From the NCBI GenBank assembly GCA_041625575.1, contig JBFJTG010000001.1, positions 44,336-108,335 on the forward strand: 64,000 bases of DNA, given 5' to 3'. Below, piece by piece: positions 34,768 to 43,669 of this stretch. The notes below the pieces were generated by a model. The model had not been told where the DNA came from, searched no databases, and saw only the letters and a list, made by a program, of their open reading frames with translations. The DNA is from Litorivivens sp041625575. GTDB lineage: Bacteria > Pseudomonadota > Gammaproteobacteria > Pseudomonadales > Spongiibacteraceae. The translations under genes and the position numbers were made by a program. How positions within the stretch are numbered: position 1 is the stretch's first letter; each line of letters begins with the position of its first letter.

Positions 34768-36216
34768 ATGTCTCAAGGCGAACAGGCACACATCGACTCA
34801 CTGCTGAAAAACGACTACGCAGCCGGTTTTTACACTGATGTTGAGTCCGATACTCTGGCTCCAGGGCTGGATGAGGGCGTGATTCGCTTTATTTCCGGCA
34901 AAAAAGGCGAGCCCGAATGGTTGCTGGATTGGCGCCTCAAGGCTTATCGCGACTGGCTGGAAATGAGCGAGCCTGACTGGGCCCATGTGAAATACCCGAA
35001 AGTGGATTTTCAGGCCCTGTCCTATTTTTCTGCGCCCAAGAGCATGGAAGACAAGCCCAAGAGTCTGGATGAGGTTGATCCTGAGCTGCTGCGAACCTAT
35101 GAGAAGCTCGGTATTCCCCTGCACGAGCAGGAAGTGCTGGCCGGTGTTGCGGTCGATGTAGTTTTCGACTCGGTATCCGTGGGTACGACTTTCCGCGCTA
35201 AATTACTCGAAGCTGGCGTTATATTCTGTTCGATTTCTGAAGCGGTGCACGAATATCCGGAACTCGTTAAGAAGTATCTGGGCAGTGTAGTGCCGCGCAA
35301 GGACAACTTTTTTGCGGCCTTGAACAGTGCGGTGTTCAGCGATGGCTCCTTTGTCTATATCCCCAAGGGCGTGCGCTGCCCGATGGAATTGTCGACCTAT
35401 TTCCGCATCAACGAAGCCAAAACCGGTCAGTTTGAGCGAACCTTGATCATTGCCGAAGAAGGCAGCCATGTCAGCTATCTGGAAGGCTGTACGGCGCCGA
35501 TGCGCGATGAAAACCAGCTGCATGCTGCGGTCGTTGAGCTGGTCGCTTTAGATGATGCTCAAATTAAGTATTCGACTGTTCAGAACTGGTATCCCGGCGA
35601 TTCAGAGGGCAAGGGCGGCATCTATAATTTTGTGACCAAGCGTGGCGTGTGTCATACCAATGCCAAGATCTCCTGGACTCAGGTAGAAACGGGTTCGGCG
35701 GTAACCTGGAAATATCCCAGTGTTGTTCTGCGCGGTGACAACAGCATTGGTGAATTCTATTCGGTCGCCTTGACCAATAATTACCAGCAGGCCGATACCG
35801 GCACAAAGATGATTCACATGGGTAAAAACACCCGCTCTACCATCATCTCCAAAGGTATTTCGGCGGGTAACAGCCAGAACGCCTATCGCGGGCTGGTACG
35901 TATGAGTCAGCGCGCCGAAGGCGCACGTAATTACACCCAGTGCGACTCGCTGTTAATTGGTGATCGCAGTGGCGCCCACACCTTCCCTTATATTGAAAGC
36001 CGCAACCCCAGTGCCGTGGTCGAGCATGAAGCCACCACCTCCAAGGTAAGTGACGATCAGATGTATCTCTGCCGGCAACGCGGTTTAGACCCGGAAAAGG
36101 CGGTATCTCTCATTGTTAACGGATTCTGTAAGGAAGTATTCAAAGAGCTTCCCATGGAGTTTGCGGTCGAAGCCGGCAAATTACTGGAAGTCAGCCTCGA
36201 AGGTTCGGTGGGTTAA
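34768..36216 (+). CDS. sufB: Fe-S cluster scaffold protein SufB
   Basis: Core of the SufBC2D scaffold on which Fe-S clusters are built. The 482-residue protein shows the SufB beta-helix core (VSYLEGCTAPMRDENQLHAA, then GICHTNAK-like GVCHTNAKISWTQVETGS) and the C-terminal RGLDPEKAVSLIVNGFC segment that binds SufC. It is the first gene of a sufBCDS-A-T-E operon and lies after an IscR-type box. Confidence 0.98.
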   Translation: MSQGEQAHIDSLLKNDYAAGFYTDVESDTLAPGLDEGVIRFISGKKGEPEWLLDWRLKAYRDWLEMSEPDWAHVKYPKVDFQALSYFSAPKSMEDKPKSLDEVDPELLRTYEKLGIPLHEQEVLAGVAVDVVFDSVSVGTTFRAKLLEAGVIFCSISEAVHEYPELVKKYLGSVVPRKDNFFAALNSAVFSDGSFVYIPKGVRCPMELSTYFRINEAKTGQFERTLIIAEEGSHVSYLEGCTAPMRDENQLHAAVVELVALDDAQIKYSTVQNWYPGDSEGKGGIYNFVTKRGVCHTNAKISWTQVETGSAVTWKYPSVVLRGDNSIGEFYSVALTNNYQQADTGTKMIHMGKNTRSTIISKGISAGNSQNAYRGLVRMSQRAEGARNYTQCDSLLIGDRSGAHTFPYIESRNPSAVVEHEATTSKVSDDQMYLCRQRGLDPEKAVSLIVNGFCKEVFKELPMEFAVEAGKLLEVSLEGSVG

Positions 36217-36304
36217 GTACGCGCTTTCGTGCTGTCGCAGAATCAAGCTGAATCTTTACAAACATGCACCGATATAAACAAAGTCATCCGGAGAATTTGA
36301 GTCA

Positions 36305-37054
36305 ATGTTGTCTATTAAAGACCTGCGCGCCAAGGTAGGTGAAAAAGAAATTTTGAAAGGCTTGTCCCTCGATGTGAAACCGGGAGAAGTGCATGCCATT
36401 ATGGGCCCCAACGGTTCCGGTAAAAGCACCCTCGGACATGTGCTGGCGGGTCGTGAAGGCTACGAGGCTACAGCGGGTAGCGCAACTTTTGCTGGCAAAG
36501 ATTTGTTAGCGATGGCCACCGAAGAACGGGCACGGGAAGGACTGTTTCTAGCCTTTCAATATCCGGTGGAAATTCCGGGTGTCAGCAATATGGAATTTTT
36601 GAAAACCTCTGTCGATGCCGTGCGCGCTCACCGCGGTCTGGAGCCTATCGATTCTGTTCAGTTTATGAAGCTGGCACGCGAGAAGAGCAAGATCGTAGAT
36701 CTTGACCCCCAGTTTCTTAAACGCGGTGTCAACGAAGGCTTTTCCGGTGGTGAGAAAAAGCGCAATGAGTTGATGCAGATGATGTTGCTCGAGCCTAGCC
36801 TCTGCGTAATGGATGAAACCGATTCGGGTTTGGATATCGACGCCCTACAGGTTGTGGCCGACGGTGTGAATGCCATGCGTTCTCCGGATCGTGCGTTCAT
36901 TCTGGTCACTCATTATCAGCGCCTGCTGACTTACATTCAGCCTGATTTTGTGCATGTCTTGTCGGGCGGACGTATCATTAAATCCGGTGATCGCTCGCTG
37001 GCGCTGGAGCTGGAAGAAAAAGGCTACGGCTGGATCACACAAGAGGTTGCGTGA
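36305..37054 (+). CDS. sufC: Fe-S assembly ATPase SufC
   Basis: ABC-type ATPase of the SufBC2D complex, cytosolic. Walker A GPNGSGKS is at 34-41, the signature is FSGGEKKRNE, Walker B is CVMDETDSGLD, all specific for SufC. 249 residues, normal length. It is separated from sufB by 88 nt with CGGAGAA before the start, and its stop overlaps the sufD start (TGATG). Confidence 0.98.
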   Translation: MLSIKDLRAKVGEKEILKGLSLDVKPGEVHAIMGPNGSGKSTLGHVLAGREGYEATAGSATFAGKDLLAMATEERAREGLFLAFQYPVEIPGVSNMEFLKTSVDAVRAHRGLEPIDSVQFMKLAREKSKIVDLDPQFLKRGVNEGFSGGEKKRNELMQMMLLEPSLCVMDETDSGLDIDALQVVADGVNAMRSPDRAFILVTHYQRLLTYIQPDFVHVLSGGRIIKSGDRSLALELEEKGYGWITQEVA

Positions 37055-38364
37055 TGACAGCATTTTCAAAGAAAGCGACAGACTTACAGCCAAGCCAAGG
37101 CTTGTCTTGGCTAGAGCCACTGAACAGGCGCGGTCGCGAACGTTGGAAGGTTACGCCTTTTCCTACGCGCAAAACCGAAAACTGGAAATACACCAGTTTG
37201 CAATCGCTGGAGGCGGGTGCCTACCTGCATTGGCCACAGCCGCAGCAGCTGGTAGAGATAGCCGAGCCGAATGCCATTCCCGGTTTGGAAGATTGCTCCG
37301 TGGTTTTTATAAACGGCGTCTTTTCTTCCGCACATTCCAGCCAGCAGTGGCCGCAGGGACTTGAGTGCTGTCGTTTTAGCGATGCTGACGAAGCTCAACA
37401 GAAGGCGATCTTGGCCAAGCTGGGTACCATTTCCGAGAGCGACAATCATCTGTTTGCGGCGCTCAACGAAGCCTGGCTGCACGAAGGTATTTATATCCGC
37501 GTGGCTGCAAACACTGTGCTCAAGCAACCCATTTATATTCACCATATCAGCACTGCGCAGGCCAGTAGTTTTTCCGTCAATCAGCGTGTACTGGTGCATC
37601 TGGAAAGTAACGCCGAAGCCAGTATAGTCGAGCACTACAGTAGCAGTAGCGAAGCTCAAAACAGTTTTGGTAATGCACTTACCGAAGTGCAGCTTGATGC
37701 GAATTCGCGACTAACGCATTACCAGCTTCATCTGCAGGAAGAGCACGCGCTCCATATTAGTGGTATGCACGTCAATCTCGATCGCGACTCCACCTTTAAC
37801 AGTTTTATGATGAGCATGGGCAGTGCCTTGCAGCGCAGTGATGTGGTGGTAAATCATCGTGGTGAGGGCGCGCATTGCGGCATTCAGGGCATCTATCTGC
37901 CTCACAATAAACATCTGGTAGATTTTCATACCTGCATAGAGCATCGTGTCCCCAACTGTACAACCCACGAAGTGTTTCGCGGCGTTATTGGTGACAGCGG
38001 CAAGGCAGTTTTTAACGGCCGGATTCACATTCACCCGCAGGCGCAGAAAACGGTTGCAGACTTGAGCAATAAAAACCTGCTCACCTCCCATGAAGCGGAA
38101 ATCGACACCAAGCCCGAGCTGGAAATCTACGCTGACGACGTCAAGTGCAGCCACGGTGCGACCATTGCTCGCCTAGACGAAAAATCACTGTATTACTTGC
38201 AGAGTCGCGGCCTTGATCGTGAGCGGGCGGAAGTGATGCTCAGCTTTGGCTTTATTAATGAGCTCTTGGAACAGATACCCCACAGTGTTATTCGTGATTA
38301 TTTAACGCCGCGGGTGTCGACTTTGTTTGTGAAAAAGTTTGATCGCACGCGGAGTAGCGCATGA
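37054..38364 (+). CDS. sufD: Fe-S cluster assembly protein SufD
   Basis: SufB paralogue that completes the scaffold and is needed for iron delivery. The 436-residue protein has the N-terminal WLEPLNRRGRERWK segment, the beta-helix centre and the C-terminal KCSHGATIARLDEKSLYYLQSRG, in which the His of CSHGAT is conserved. ATG at 37054 was chosen over the adjacent GTG at 37051. Its end overlaps sufS by 4 nt (ATGA). Confidence 0.96.
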   Translation: MTAFSKKATDLQPSQGLSWLEPLNRRGRERWKVTPFPTRKTENWKYTSLQSLEAGAYLHWPQPQQLVEIAEPNAIPGLEDCSVVFINGVFSSAHSSQQWPQGLECCRFSDADEAQQKAILAKLGTISESDNHLFAALNEAWLHEGIYIRVAANTVLKQPIYIHHISTAQASSFSVNQRVLVHLESNAEASIVEHYSSSSEAQNSFGNALTEVQLDANSRLTHYQLHLQEEHALHISGMHVNLDRDSTFNSFMMSMGSALQRSDVVVNHRGEGAHCGIQGIYLPHNKHLVDFHTCIEHRVPNCTTHEVFRGVIGDSGKAVFNGRIHIHPQAQKTVADLSNKNLLTSHEAEIDTKPELEIYADDVKCSHGATIARLDEKSLYYLQSRGLDRERAEVMLSFGFINELLEQIPHSVIRDYLTPRVSTLFVKKFDRTRSSA

Positions 38365-39608
38365 GCGAAGTAGCGCTGGAAAAGGCGAGCGGATTCGATG
38401 CGGAAGCTGCGCGCAAGGATTTTCCCGCGCTGGCGCAGGAAGTTAACGGCGCGCCGCTGGTGTATTTGGATAACGCGGCAACCACCCAAAAGCCACAATC
38501 GGTTATTGACGCATTGTCGTCCTATTACGAGCGCGACAATTCCAATGTGCATCGCGGTGCGCACGCCTTAAGTGATCGAGCGACGATCGCTTTTGAGCGG
38601 GCGCGTAAGAAAGTTCAGGCCTTTATCAATGCCGCTAGCAGCGACGAAATAATCTGGACCCGTGGCACTACCGAGGCGATCAATCTGGTTGCCAGTAGTT
38701 ATGCTCGCTCGGTTCTGGGCGCCGGCGACAAGGTGCTGGTCTCGGCCATGGAGCACCACTCCAATATCGTGCCCTGGCAGATGGTTGCGGAAGTTTGCGG
38801 AGCGCAGGTCATCGCCATACCGGTTTCTGCCGAAGGCGAAATCGACATGCAAGCTTATAGGGCTTTATTGGACGAACGCGTCAAAATTGTTGCAGTGGGC
38901 CACGTATCCAATGCGCTGGGCACTGTTAACCCGATCGCCGACATCATTGCGCTGGCCCATGGCGCAGGTGCCAGGGTTTTGATCGATGGTGCGCAAGGTG
39001 TGCCGCATTTTGAGGTGGATGTGCAGGCACTTGATTGTGACTTTTATGCTTTTTCAGGTCACAAGATGTACGGTCCGACCGGCATCGGCACCCTCTACGG
39101 TAAAGCCGAATTGCTGGACGCGATGCCTCCCTATCAGGGTGGCGGCGAGATGATTAAAGTGGTTAGTTTCGCTGGTACTACCTTTAATGAACTGCCCTAC
39201 AGGTTTGAAGCGGGCACGCCCAATATTGCCGGTGCGATTGGCATGGGTGCAGCAGTCGATTATTTAACGACATTGGATCGCGCGGCGGTTGCGATTTACG
39301 AGAAGGAACTGCTGGCCTACGCCCATGAACGCGCGGCGACATTTGAGGGTTTGCGTCGCGTGGGCTGCGCCAGACAGATTGCAGGCGCCTTTAGTTTTTT
39401 GTTGGACGGCGTGCATCCTGCGGATATCGGTATGTTGCTGGACCAGCAGGGCGTCGCGGTGCGGACAGGCGATCACTGTGCGCAACCGATTATGAAGCAG
39501 TTTGGTATTCCCGGAACTGCCAGAGCGTCGTTTGCCTTGTATAACACCCGCGACGATGTCGATAAATTGTTTGCGGCGCTGGAAAAAGCCAAAACTTTAC
39601 TGATGTGA
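38361..39608 (+). CDS. sufS: Cysteine desulfurase SufS
   Basis: Group II PLP-dependent desulfurase that takes sulfur from cysteine and passes it to SufE. Lys235 in SGHKMYGPTGIG binds PLP, and the catalytic Cys373 lies in the short loop RTGDHCAQP, characteristic of SufS rather than IscS. 415 residues. It ends the sufBCDS block; the A-type carrier follows after 73 nt. Confidence 0.97.
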   Translation: MSEVALEKASGFDAEAARKDFPALAQEVNGAPLVYLDNAATTQKPQSVIDALSSYYERDNSNVHRGAHALSDRATIAFERARKKVQAFINAASSDEIIWTRGTTEAINLVASSYARSVLGAGDKVLVSAMEHHSNIVPWQMVAEVCGAQVIAIPVSAEGEIDMQAYRALLDERVKIVAVGHVSNALGTVNPIADIIALAHGAGARVLIDGAQGVPHFEVDVQALDCDFYAFSGHKMYGPTGIGTLYGKAELLDAMPPYQGGGEMIKVVSFAGTTFNELPYRFEAGTPNIAGAIGMGAAVDYLTTLDRAAVAIYEKELLAYAHERAATFEGLRRVGCARQIAGAFSFLLDGVHPADIGMLLDQQGVAVRTGDHCAQPIMKQFGIPGTARASFALYNTRDDVDKLFAALEKAKTLLM

Positions 39609-39681
39609 GTCAGTCAAAGATAAGTGAATGTAAATCAGTCCGAGACTGATGAACGCAAGAAGGACGTCAGGAGTTGACCGA

Positions 39682-40035
39682 ATGAGTGTTGAAACCTTTG
39701 TACCGCAGCAAGCCGTCACGGTGACCGAGGCGGCTCAGGCACATTTTCGCAAGCAGCTCGAAGGGCGCGACGGTGCTGTCGTTCGCCTTTCCGTAAAAGA
39801 GAGTGGCTGTACCGGTTACAAATATGTCATTGATATCGTCGATCAGGGCGAAACCGAAGACGTGGAGATTGCCCTTGAAAATGGCGTGCGACTGCTTGTG
39901 TCGAGTCAGGCCATGGGCATGGTGCGTGGCACTCAAATCGATTACACCAAAGAGGGCTTGAATCGTACTCTCAAGTTCATTAATCCCAACGTAGCCGACG
40001 AGTGCGGCTGCGGTGAAAGTTTCAGCATTAATTGA
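39682..40035 (+). CDS. sufA: A-type Fe-S carrier (SufA/ErpA-like)
   Basis: HesB/IscA-family protein that receives and transfers Fe-S clusters. Cys43 (SGCTGYKY) and the CGCG pair Cys108/Cys110 near the C-terminus are the cluster ligands. The ATG at 39682 gives 117 residues and has CAGGAG 8 nt upstream; the longer open frame is less likely. Position in the suf operon favours SufA over ErpA, but the families are hard to separate by eye. Confidence 0.9.
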   Translation: MSVETFVPQQAVTVTEAAQAHFRKQLEGRDGAVVRLSVKESGCTGYKYVIDIVDQGETEDVEIALENGVRLLVSSQAMGMVRGTQIDYTKEGLNRTLKFINPNVADECGCGESFSIN

Positions 40036-40045
40036 GGACCGTTCA

Positions 40046-40582
40046 ATGGTAGAGCGGAGAATGGTGGCAACGGTCACCGATTGCCCTGGCCGCATCGTAC
40101 CGGTTGGTACGCCAGTGACAATTCCGAAAGATACCTTTATCACCATCACCCAGTCGCTCGGCGGTAATTACACGGTGACCTGGAATGGCAACATGGTGCG
40201 CGTTGACGGCACCGACGCAGCGGCGCTGGGTTTTGAACCCGAGGTACTTGATTTCGAAAAGCCCGAGGGTGACGAAATTCTGGAATCCCAGGTTTGGGAT
40301 GCCCTGCGAACGGTCTTTGATCCGGAAATCCCCGTGGACCTGGTTAATCTTGGCCTTATTTACAAGGTGGATATCGATCAGGCCGGTAAATGCGTTGCCA
40401 TCGATATGACGCTTACCGCGCCGGCCTGTGGCATGGGGCCGGTTCTGGTTGGCGACGTTGAGTATCGCGTAGCGCAAGTGCCCAACGTAAAGAAAGTTGA
40501 GGTCGAACTGATATTTGATCCGCCCTGGAGTCGCGACATGATGTCTGAAGAGGCGCAACTTGAAACCGGCATGTTTTACTAG
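40046..40582 (+). CDS. sufT: SUF-associated maturation factor SufT (DUF59/MIP18)
   Basis: MIP18/DUF59-type protein implicated in Fe-S maturation. The 178-residue protein has an N-terminal beta domain (VPVGTPVTIPKDTFITITQSLGG) and a C-terminal DUF59 domain with DPEIPVDLVNLGLIY and TLTAPACGMGP, which carries the conserved Cys. The ATG at 40046 has GAGGA 7 nt upstream. It lies between sufA and sufE, matching operons in bacteria that rely on SUF. Confidence 0.93.
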   Translation: MVERRMVATVTDCPGRIVPVGTPVTIPKDTFITITQSLGGNYTVTWNGNMVRVDGTDAAALGFEPEVLDFEKPEGDEILESQVWDALRTVFDPEIPVDLVNLGLIYKVDIDQAGKCVAIDMTLTAPACGMGPVLVGDVEYRVAQVPNVKKVEVELIFDPPWSRDMMSEEAQLETGMFY

Positions 40583-40593
40583 GTGAGCAGCAC

Positions 40594-41037
40594 ATGAGTG
40601 TAGGTGTTAGTGAAAATCCCTTTGGTCGTACCATCAGTGCCGACGATATCGTCGAGACGCTGGGCTTTTTTGATAGTTGGGAAGATCGCTACAAGTACAT
40701 CATTGAGCTCGGCAAGGAATTGCCAGCCATGCCGGACGCGCTAAAAACAGACGACCGTTTGATTCGTGGCTGCCAGAGTCAAGTGTGGTTAGAGCACGAG
40801 CTGCGCGATGGTGCCTATCACTTTCTGGCCGACAGCGATGCTTTTATAGTAAAGGGTTTGTTGGGGCTTGTTCTGAGTGCTTACAACAATAAAGGCGCGC
40901 AGGAGATCCTGGATTTTGATATCGAGGCGTATTTTGAATCGGTGGACCTGATGTCTCACTTGAGTCCGGCGCGGGGCAATGGTTTGCGCGCCATGGTGCA
41001 GCGAATTCGCGATATTGCGAAAGCCGGGGCGGAGTGA
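40594..41037 (+). CDS. sufE: Sulfur-acceptor protein SufE
   Basis: Accepts persulfide from SufS and hands it to SufB. The acceptor Cys60 is in LIRGCQSQVW, the family signature, and the protein has 147 residues. It is the last suf gene; trmJ follows after 6 nt. It could also serve the IscS-type desulfurase encoded downstream, as no IscU is present nearby. Confidence 0.96.
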   Translation: MSVGVSENPFGRTISADDIVETLGFFDSWEDRYKYIIELGKELPAMPDALKTDDRLIRGCQSQVWLEHELRDGAYHFLADSDAFIVKGLLGLVLSAYNNKGAQEILDFDIEAYFESVDLMSHLSPARGNGLRAMVQRIRDIAKAGAE

Positions 41038-41043
41038 AAATTT

Positions 41044-41865
41044 ATGTCACTGGGCAAACTACCAATAGGCAAATCCTCAAAAGACAATACCTCGCTTGAT
41101 AATATTCGTATTGTATTGGTGAACACCTCCCATCCGGGCAATATTGGCGCGGTCGCCCGGGCCATGAAAAATATGGGCTTGAGCAAGTTGGTTCTGGTTG
41201 AGCCGAAAAAATTTCCTCACGATGAAGCGACTTGGCGTGCGTCTAGTGCGAACGATGTGTTGGAGAGTGCACAAGTTTGTGCAAGCCTCGAAGAAGCGGT
41301 AGCCGAATGCGGCTTGGTGATCGGTACCAGTGCACGTGGCCGAACCATCCCCTGGCCATTGCTCGATCCGCGGCATTGCGCCCAGCGCGCCTACGCCGAG
41401 GCTTCGAAACATGAAGTTGCTTTTGTATTTGGCCGGGAAGATCGCGGTCTGACTAACGAAGAGCTCCAACTTTGCAATTTGCACCTCAATATTCCGGCTG
41501 ACGAAGAATACAGTTCTTTGAATCTTGCAATGGCTGTGCAGGTCGTCAGTTACGAGCTGCGTATGACGCACCTCAGTGATGATCTGACCGATGATGCGCT
41601 GGCTGAGTGGGATCAGCCTCCGGCGACAATCGAACAGCTGCAACGCTATTTCGAACATTTGGAAGAAACCTTGTTGGAGATGGGTTTTCTTAACCCCAGG
41701 GCCCCCAAGCAATTGATGACCCGTATGCGACGCCTATACAGTCGCGCGCGACCTGACGACATGGAAATCAATATACTTCGTGGCATTTTGACTTCAACCC
41801 AATACCAGATGCGCCATAAGAGTGGCGCGGTGGATGCAACAGTCGTCGAACAGGGCGAGGTGTGA
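41044..41865 (+). CDS. trmJ: tRNA (cytidine/uridine-2'-O-)-methyltransferase TrmJ
   Basis: SPOUT methyltransferase that 2'-O-methylates position 32 of several tRNAs. The 273-residue protein contains NTSHPGNIGAVARAMKNMGL, VFGREDRGLTNEE and the knot motif EEYSSLNLAMAVQVVSYE. In E. coli and Pseudomonas trmJ is near iscR, and here it ends 1 nt before the iscR start, so it marks the original ISC locus. Confidence 0.96.
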   Translation: MSLGKLPIGKSSKDNTSLDNIRIVLVNTSHPGNIGAVARAMKNMGLSKLVLVEPKKFPHDEATWRASSANDVLESAQVCASLEEAVAECGLVIGTSARGRTIPWPLLDPRHCAQRAYAEASKHEVAFVFGREDRGLTNEELQLCNLHLNIPADEEYSSLNLAMAVQVVSYELRMTHLSDDLTDDALAEWDQPPATIEQLQRYFEHLEETLLEMGFLNPRAPKQLMTRMRRLYSRARPDDMEINILRGILTSTQYQMRHKSGAVDATVVEQGEV

Positions 41866-41866
41866 T

Positions 41867-42337
41867 ATGCGCTTAACAACCAAGGGACGCTATGCGGTAA
41901 CCGCTATGCTTGATCTTGCTTTGCATTGTGATCAGGGGCCGGTCAGTCTGTCTGAAATTTCGGCACGCCAGCATATTTCCTTGTCATATCTGGAACAGTT
42001 GTTTGCCAAGTTGCGGCGCAAGGGCCTGGTGGCCAGCATACGAGGTCCGGGTGGCGGCTATCGTCTGGAACGCGCTACCGAGCTGACCTATATAGCCGAT
42101 ATTATCGATGCCGTTGACGAGAGTGTCGACGCTACCAACTGTTCGGGTGAGGCAAATTGTCAGGAAGGTGAAGTTTGTCTGACCCACCATCTCTGGACAG
42201 ATCTAAGCGTACAGATTCATCAATTTCTCAGTGGTATCAGCCTGGCGAGCTTGGTCGCGCGACGCGAAGTTCAGCTGATTGCCAGTCGCCAGCACACGCG
42301 TGAGTTGGACCAAATCGCGATGACAATGGTCGATTGA
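41867..42337 (+). CDS. iscR: Rrf2-family Fe-S regulator IscR
   Basis: Transcription factor that senses Fe-S status: with a [2Fe-2S] cluster it represses type-1 sites. The 156-residue protein has the winged helix near the N-terminus (YAVTAMLDLA; LSYLEQLFAKLRRKGLV) and cluster ligands Cys92, Cys98, Cys104 and His107, the same numbers as in E. coli. It lies 1 nt after trmJ. Its likely target is the box before sufB; no type-1 box is seen at its own 5' end. Confidence 0.97.
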   Translation: MRLTTKGRYAVTAMLDLALHCDQGPVSLSEISARQHISLSYLEQLFAKLRRKGLVASIRGPGGGYRLERATELTYIADIIDAVDESVDATNCSGEANCQEGEVCLTHHLWTDLSVQIHQFLSGISLASLVARREVQLIASRQHTRELDQIAMTMVD

Positions 42338-42372
42338 GCATCAGTCTCGGCACAGATTCGAAAGGAGAGGGC

Positions 42373-43536
42373 ATGCAATTACCGGTTTATCTGGATTATG
42401 CCGCAACCACACCGGTAGACGAGGGCGTCGCTGAAAAAATGATGGCCTGTCTGACGCGCGCGGGCAATTATGGCAATCCCGCATCGCGCTCGCACCTGCT
42501 CGGTTGGAAAGCTGAAGAGGCCGTCGAAAACGCACGCCGCCAGCTGGCGGATTTGATCGGCGCGGATAGTCGCGAAATCGTGTGGACCTCCGGCGCAACG
42601 GAAGCCAATAACCTAGCAATTAAAGGTGTGGCCGCGAGTTATGCTGACCGCGGGCGTCATATCATCAGCTCTTGCATCGAACACAAGGCGGTGCTGGACA
42701 GCTGTGATGCGCTGGCAGCCCAGGGTTTTGAGCTTACTCTCCTGCAGCCGGATGAATTTGGCTGCATTAGGCCCGAACAGTTATCCGCCGCGCTGCGTGA
42801 CGACACGATTCTGGTCAGCCTGATGCATGTAAACAACGAGTTGGGCTCGCTCAACGATATTGCTGCGCTCTCTGCCGTCTGTGCAAATCATCAGGCGTTT
42901 TTTCATGTTGATGCCGCCCAGAGCGTCGGCAAGCTGCCTATCAATCTGGCGGATTTGGCGGTGGATTTGCTCTCGGTATCGGCTCATAAATGTTACGGAC
43001 CCAAAGGCATAGGTGCGCTCTATGTTAGGCGCCGTTCCCAGTGCCGGCTGGCGCCCCAGATTCACGGCGGTGGCCATGAGCGCGGAATGCGTTCAGGCAC
43101 TCTGGCTACCCACCAGATAGTCGGTTTGGGCGCGGCCGCCGCGCTGGCGGAGCAACGCATGTCCGCGGACAGGGCTCATTTGGAGCAGTTGCGAAAGCGT
43201 TTTTGCACGCAATTGCAGACACTCGACGGTTTGCTGGTCAATGGCGCCGATAAGGGCTGGCCGGGCATTTTGAATATCAGTTTCGCTGATGTGGACGGGG
43301 AGTCGCTGCTGATGGCCTTAAAAGATCTTGCGGTGTCGACCGGCTCCGCCTGTGCCTCGGCAACAATGGAGCCGTCCTATGTATTGCGGGCCATCGGGCG
43401 CAGCGAGTCCCTGGCGCTTAGCTCCGTGCGTTTCAGTCTGGGTCGTTACACCACTGCCGAGGAGGTCGATTTCGCTGCAGGGCAGGTTTGTAGCGCAGTG
43501 CAAAGGCTGCGCGAATCTGGCCGCAAGGCGGGTTGA
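42373..43536 (+). CDS. iscS: IscS-type cysteine desulfurase
   Basis: Group I desulfurase that makes persulfide for Fe-S clusters, thiouridine and other sulfur pathways. Lys206 (SAHKCYGPKGIGALYV) binds PLP, Cys327 in GSACASATMEPS is on the long mobile loop, all as in IscS. The ATG at 42373 has AAGGAG 5 nt upstream and gives 387 residues, a bit shorter than IscS; the C-terminal tail that contacts IscU in E. coli is replaced by a short QRLRESGRKAG. No iscU, iscA, hscB, hscA or fdx follows. Confidence 0.93.
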   Translation: MQLPVYLDYAATTPVDEGVAEKMMACLTRAGNYGNPASRSHLLGWKAEEAVENARRQLADLIGADSREIVWTSGATEANNLAIKGVAASYADRGRHIISSCIEHKAVLDSCDALAAQGFELTLLQPDEFGCIRPEQLSAALRDDTILVSLMHVNNELGSLNDIAALSAVCANHQAFFHVDAAQSVGKLPINLADLAVDLLSVSAHKCYGPKGIGALYVRRRSQCRLAPQIHGGGHERGMRSGTLATHQIVGLGAAAALAEQRMSADRAHLEQLRKRFCTQLQTLDGLLVNGADKGWPGILNISFADVDGESLLMALKDLAVSTGSACASATMEPSYVLRAIGRSESLALSSVRFSLGRYTTAEEVDFAAGQVCSAVQRLRESGRKAG

Positions 43537-43588
43537 TCCCTCAGGGAGATTAATTGTAAGCGGCGTATTCATTTAGTCCTGAAAGGCT

Positions 43589-43594
43589 TATAAT
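43589..43594 (+). promoter_or_regulatory. Candidate -10 element upstream of ndk
   Basis: TATAAT, a perfect -10 hexamer, lies in the iscS-ndk gap; no good -35 is 16-18 bp upstream. Transcripts from it would at once meet the hairpin at 43613-43637, so it could feed an attenuated leader of ndk. Confidence 0.35.
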
Positions 43595-43612
43595 TAGGGG
43601 ATTTTCTAACGG

Positions 43613-43637
43613 AACCTGCGCTTTGGCAGGTTTTTTT
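43613..43637 (+). terminator. Intrinsic terminator between iscS and ndk
   Basis: AACCTGC (43613-43619) pairs with GCAGGTT (43626-43632) across GCTTTG and is followed by a T run. It should end the trmJ-iscR-iscS transcript. Confidence 0.75.
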
Positions 43638-43669
43638 AAATGTATTGATTTTACTGGAGAATATGACAG

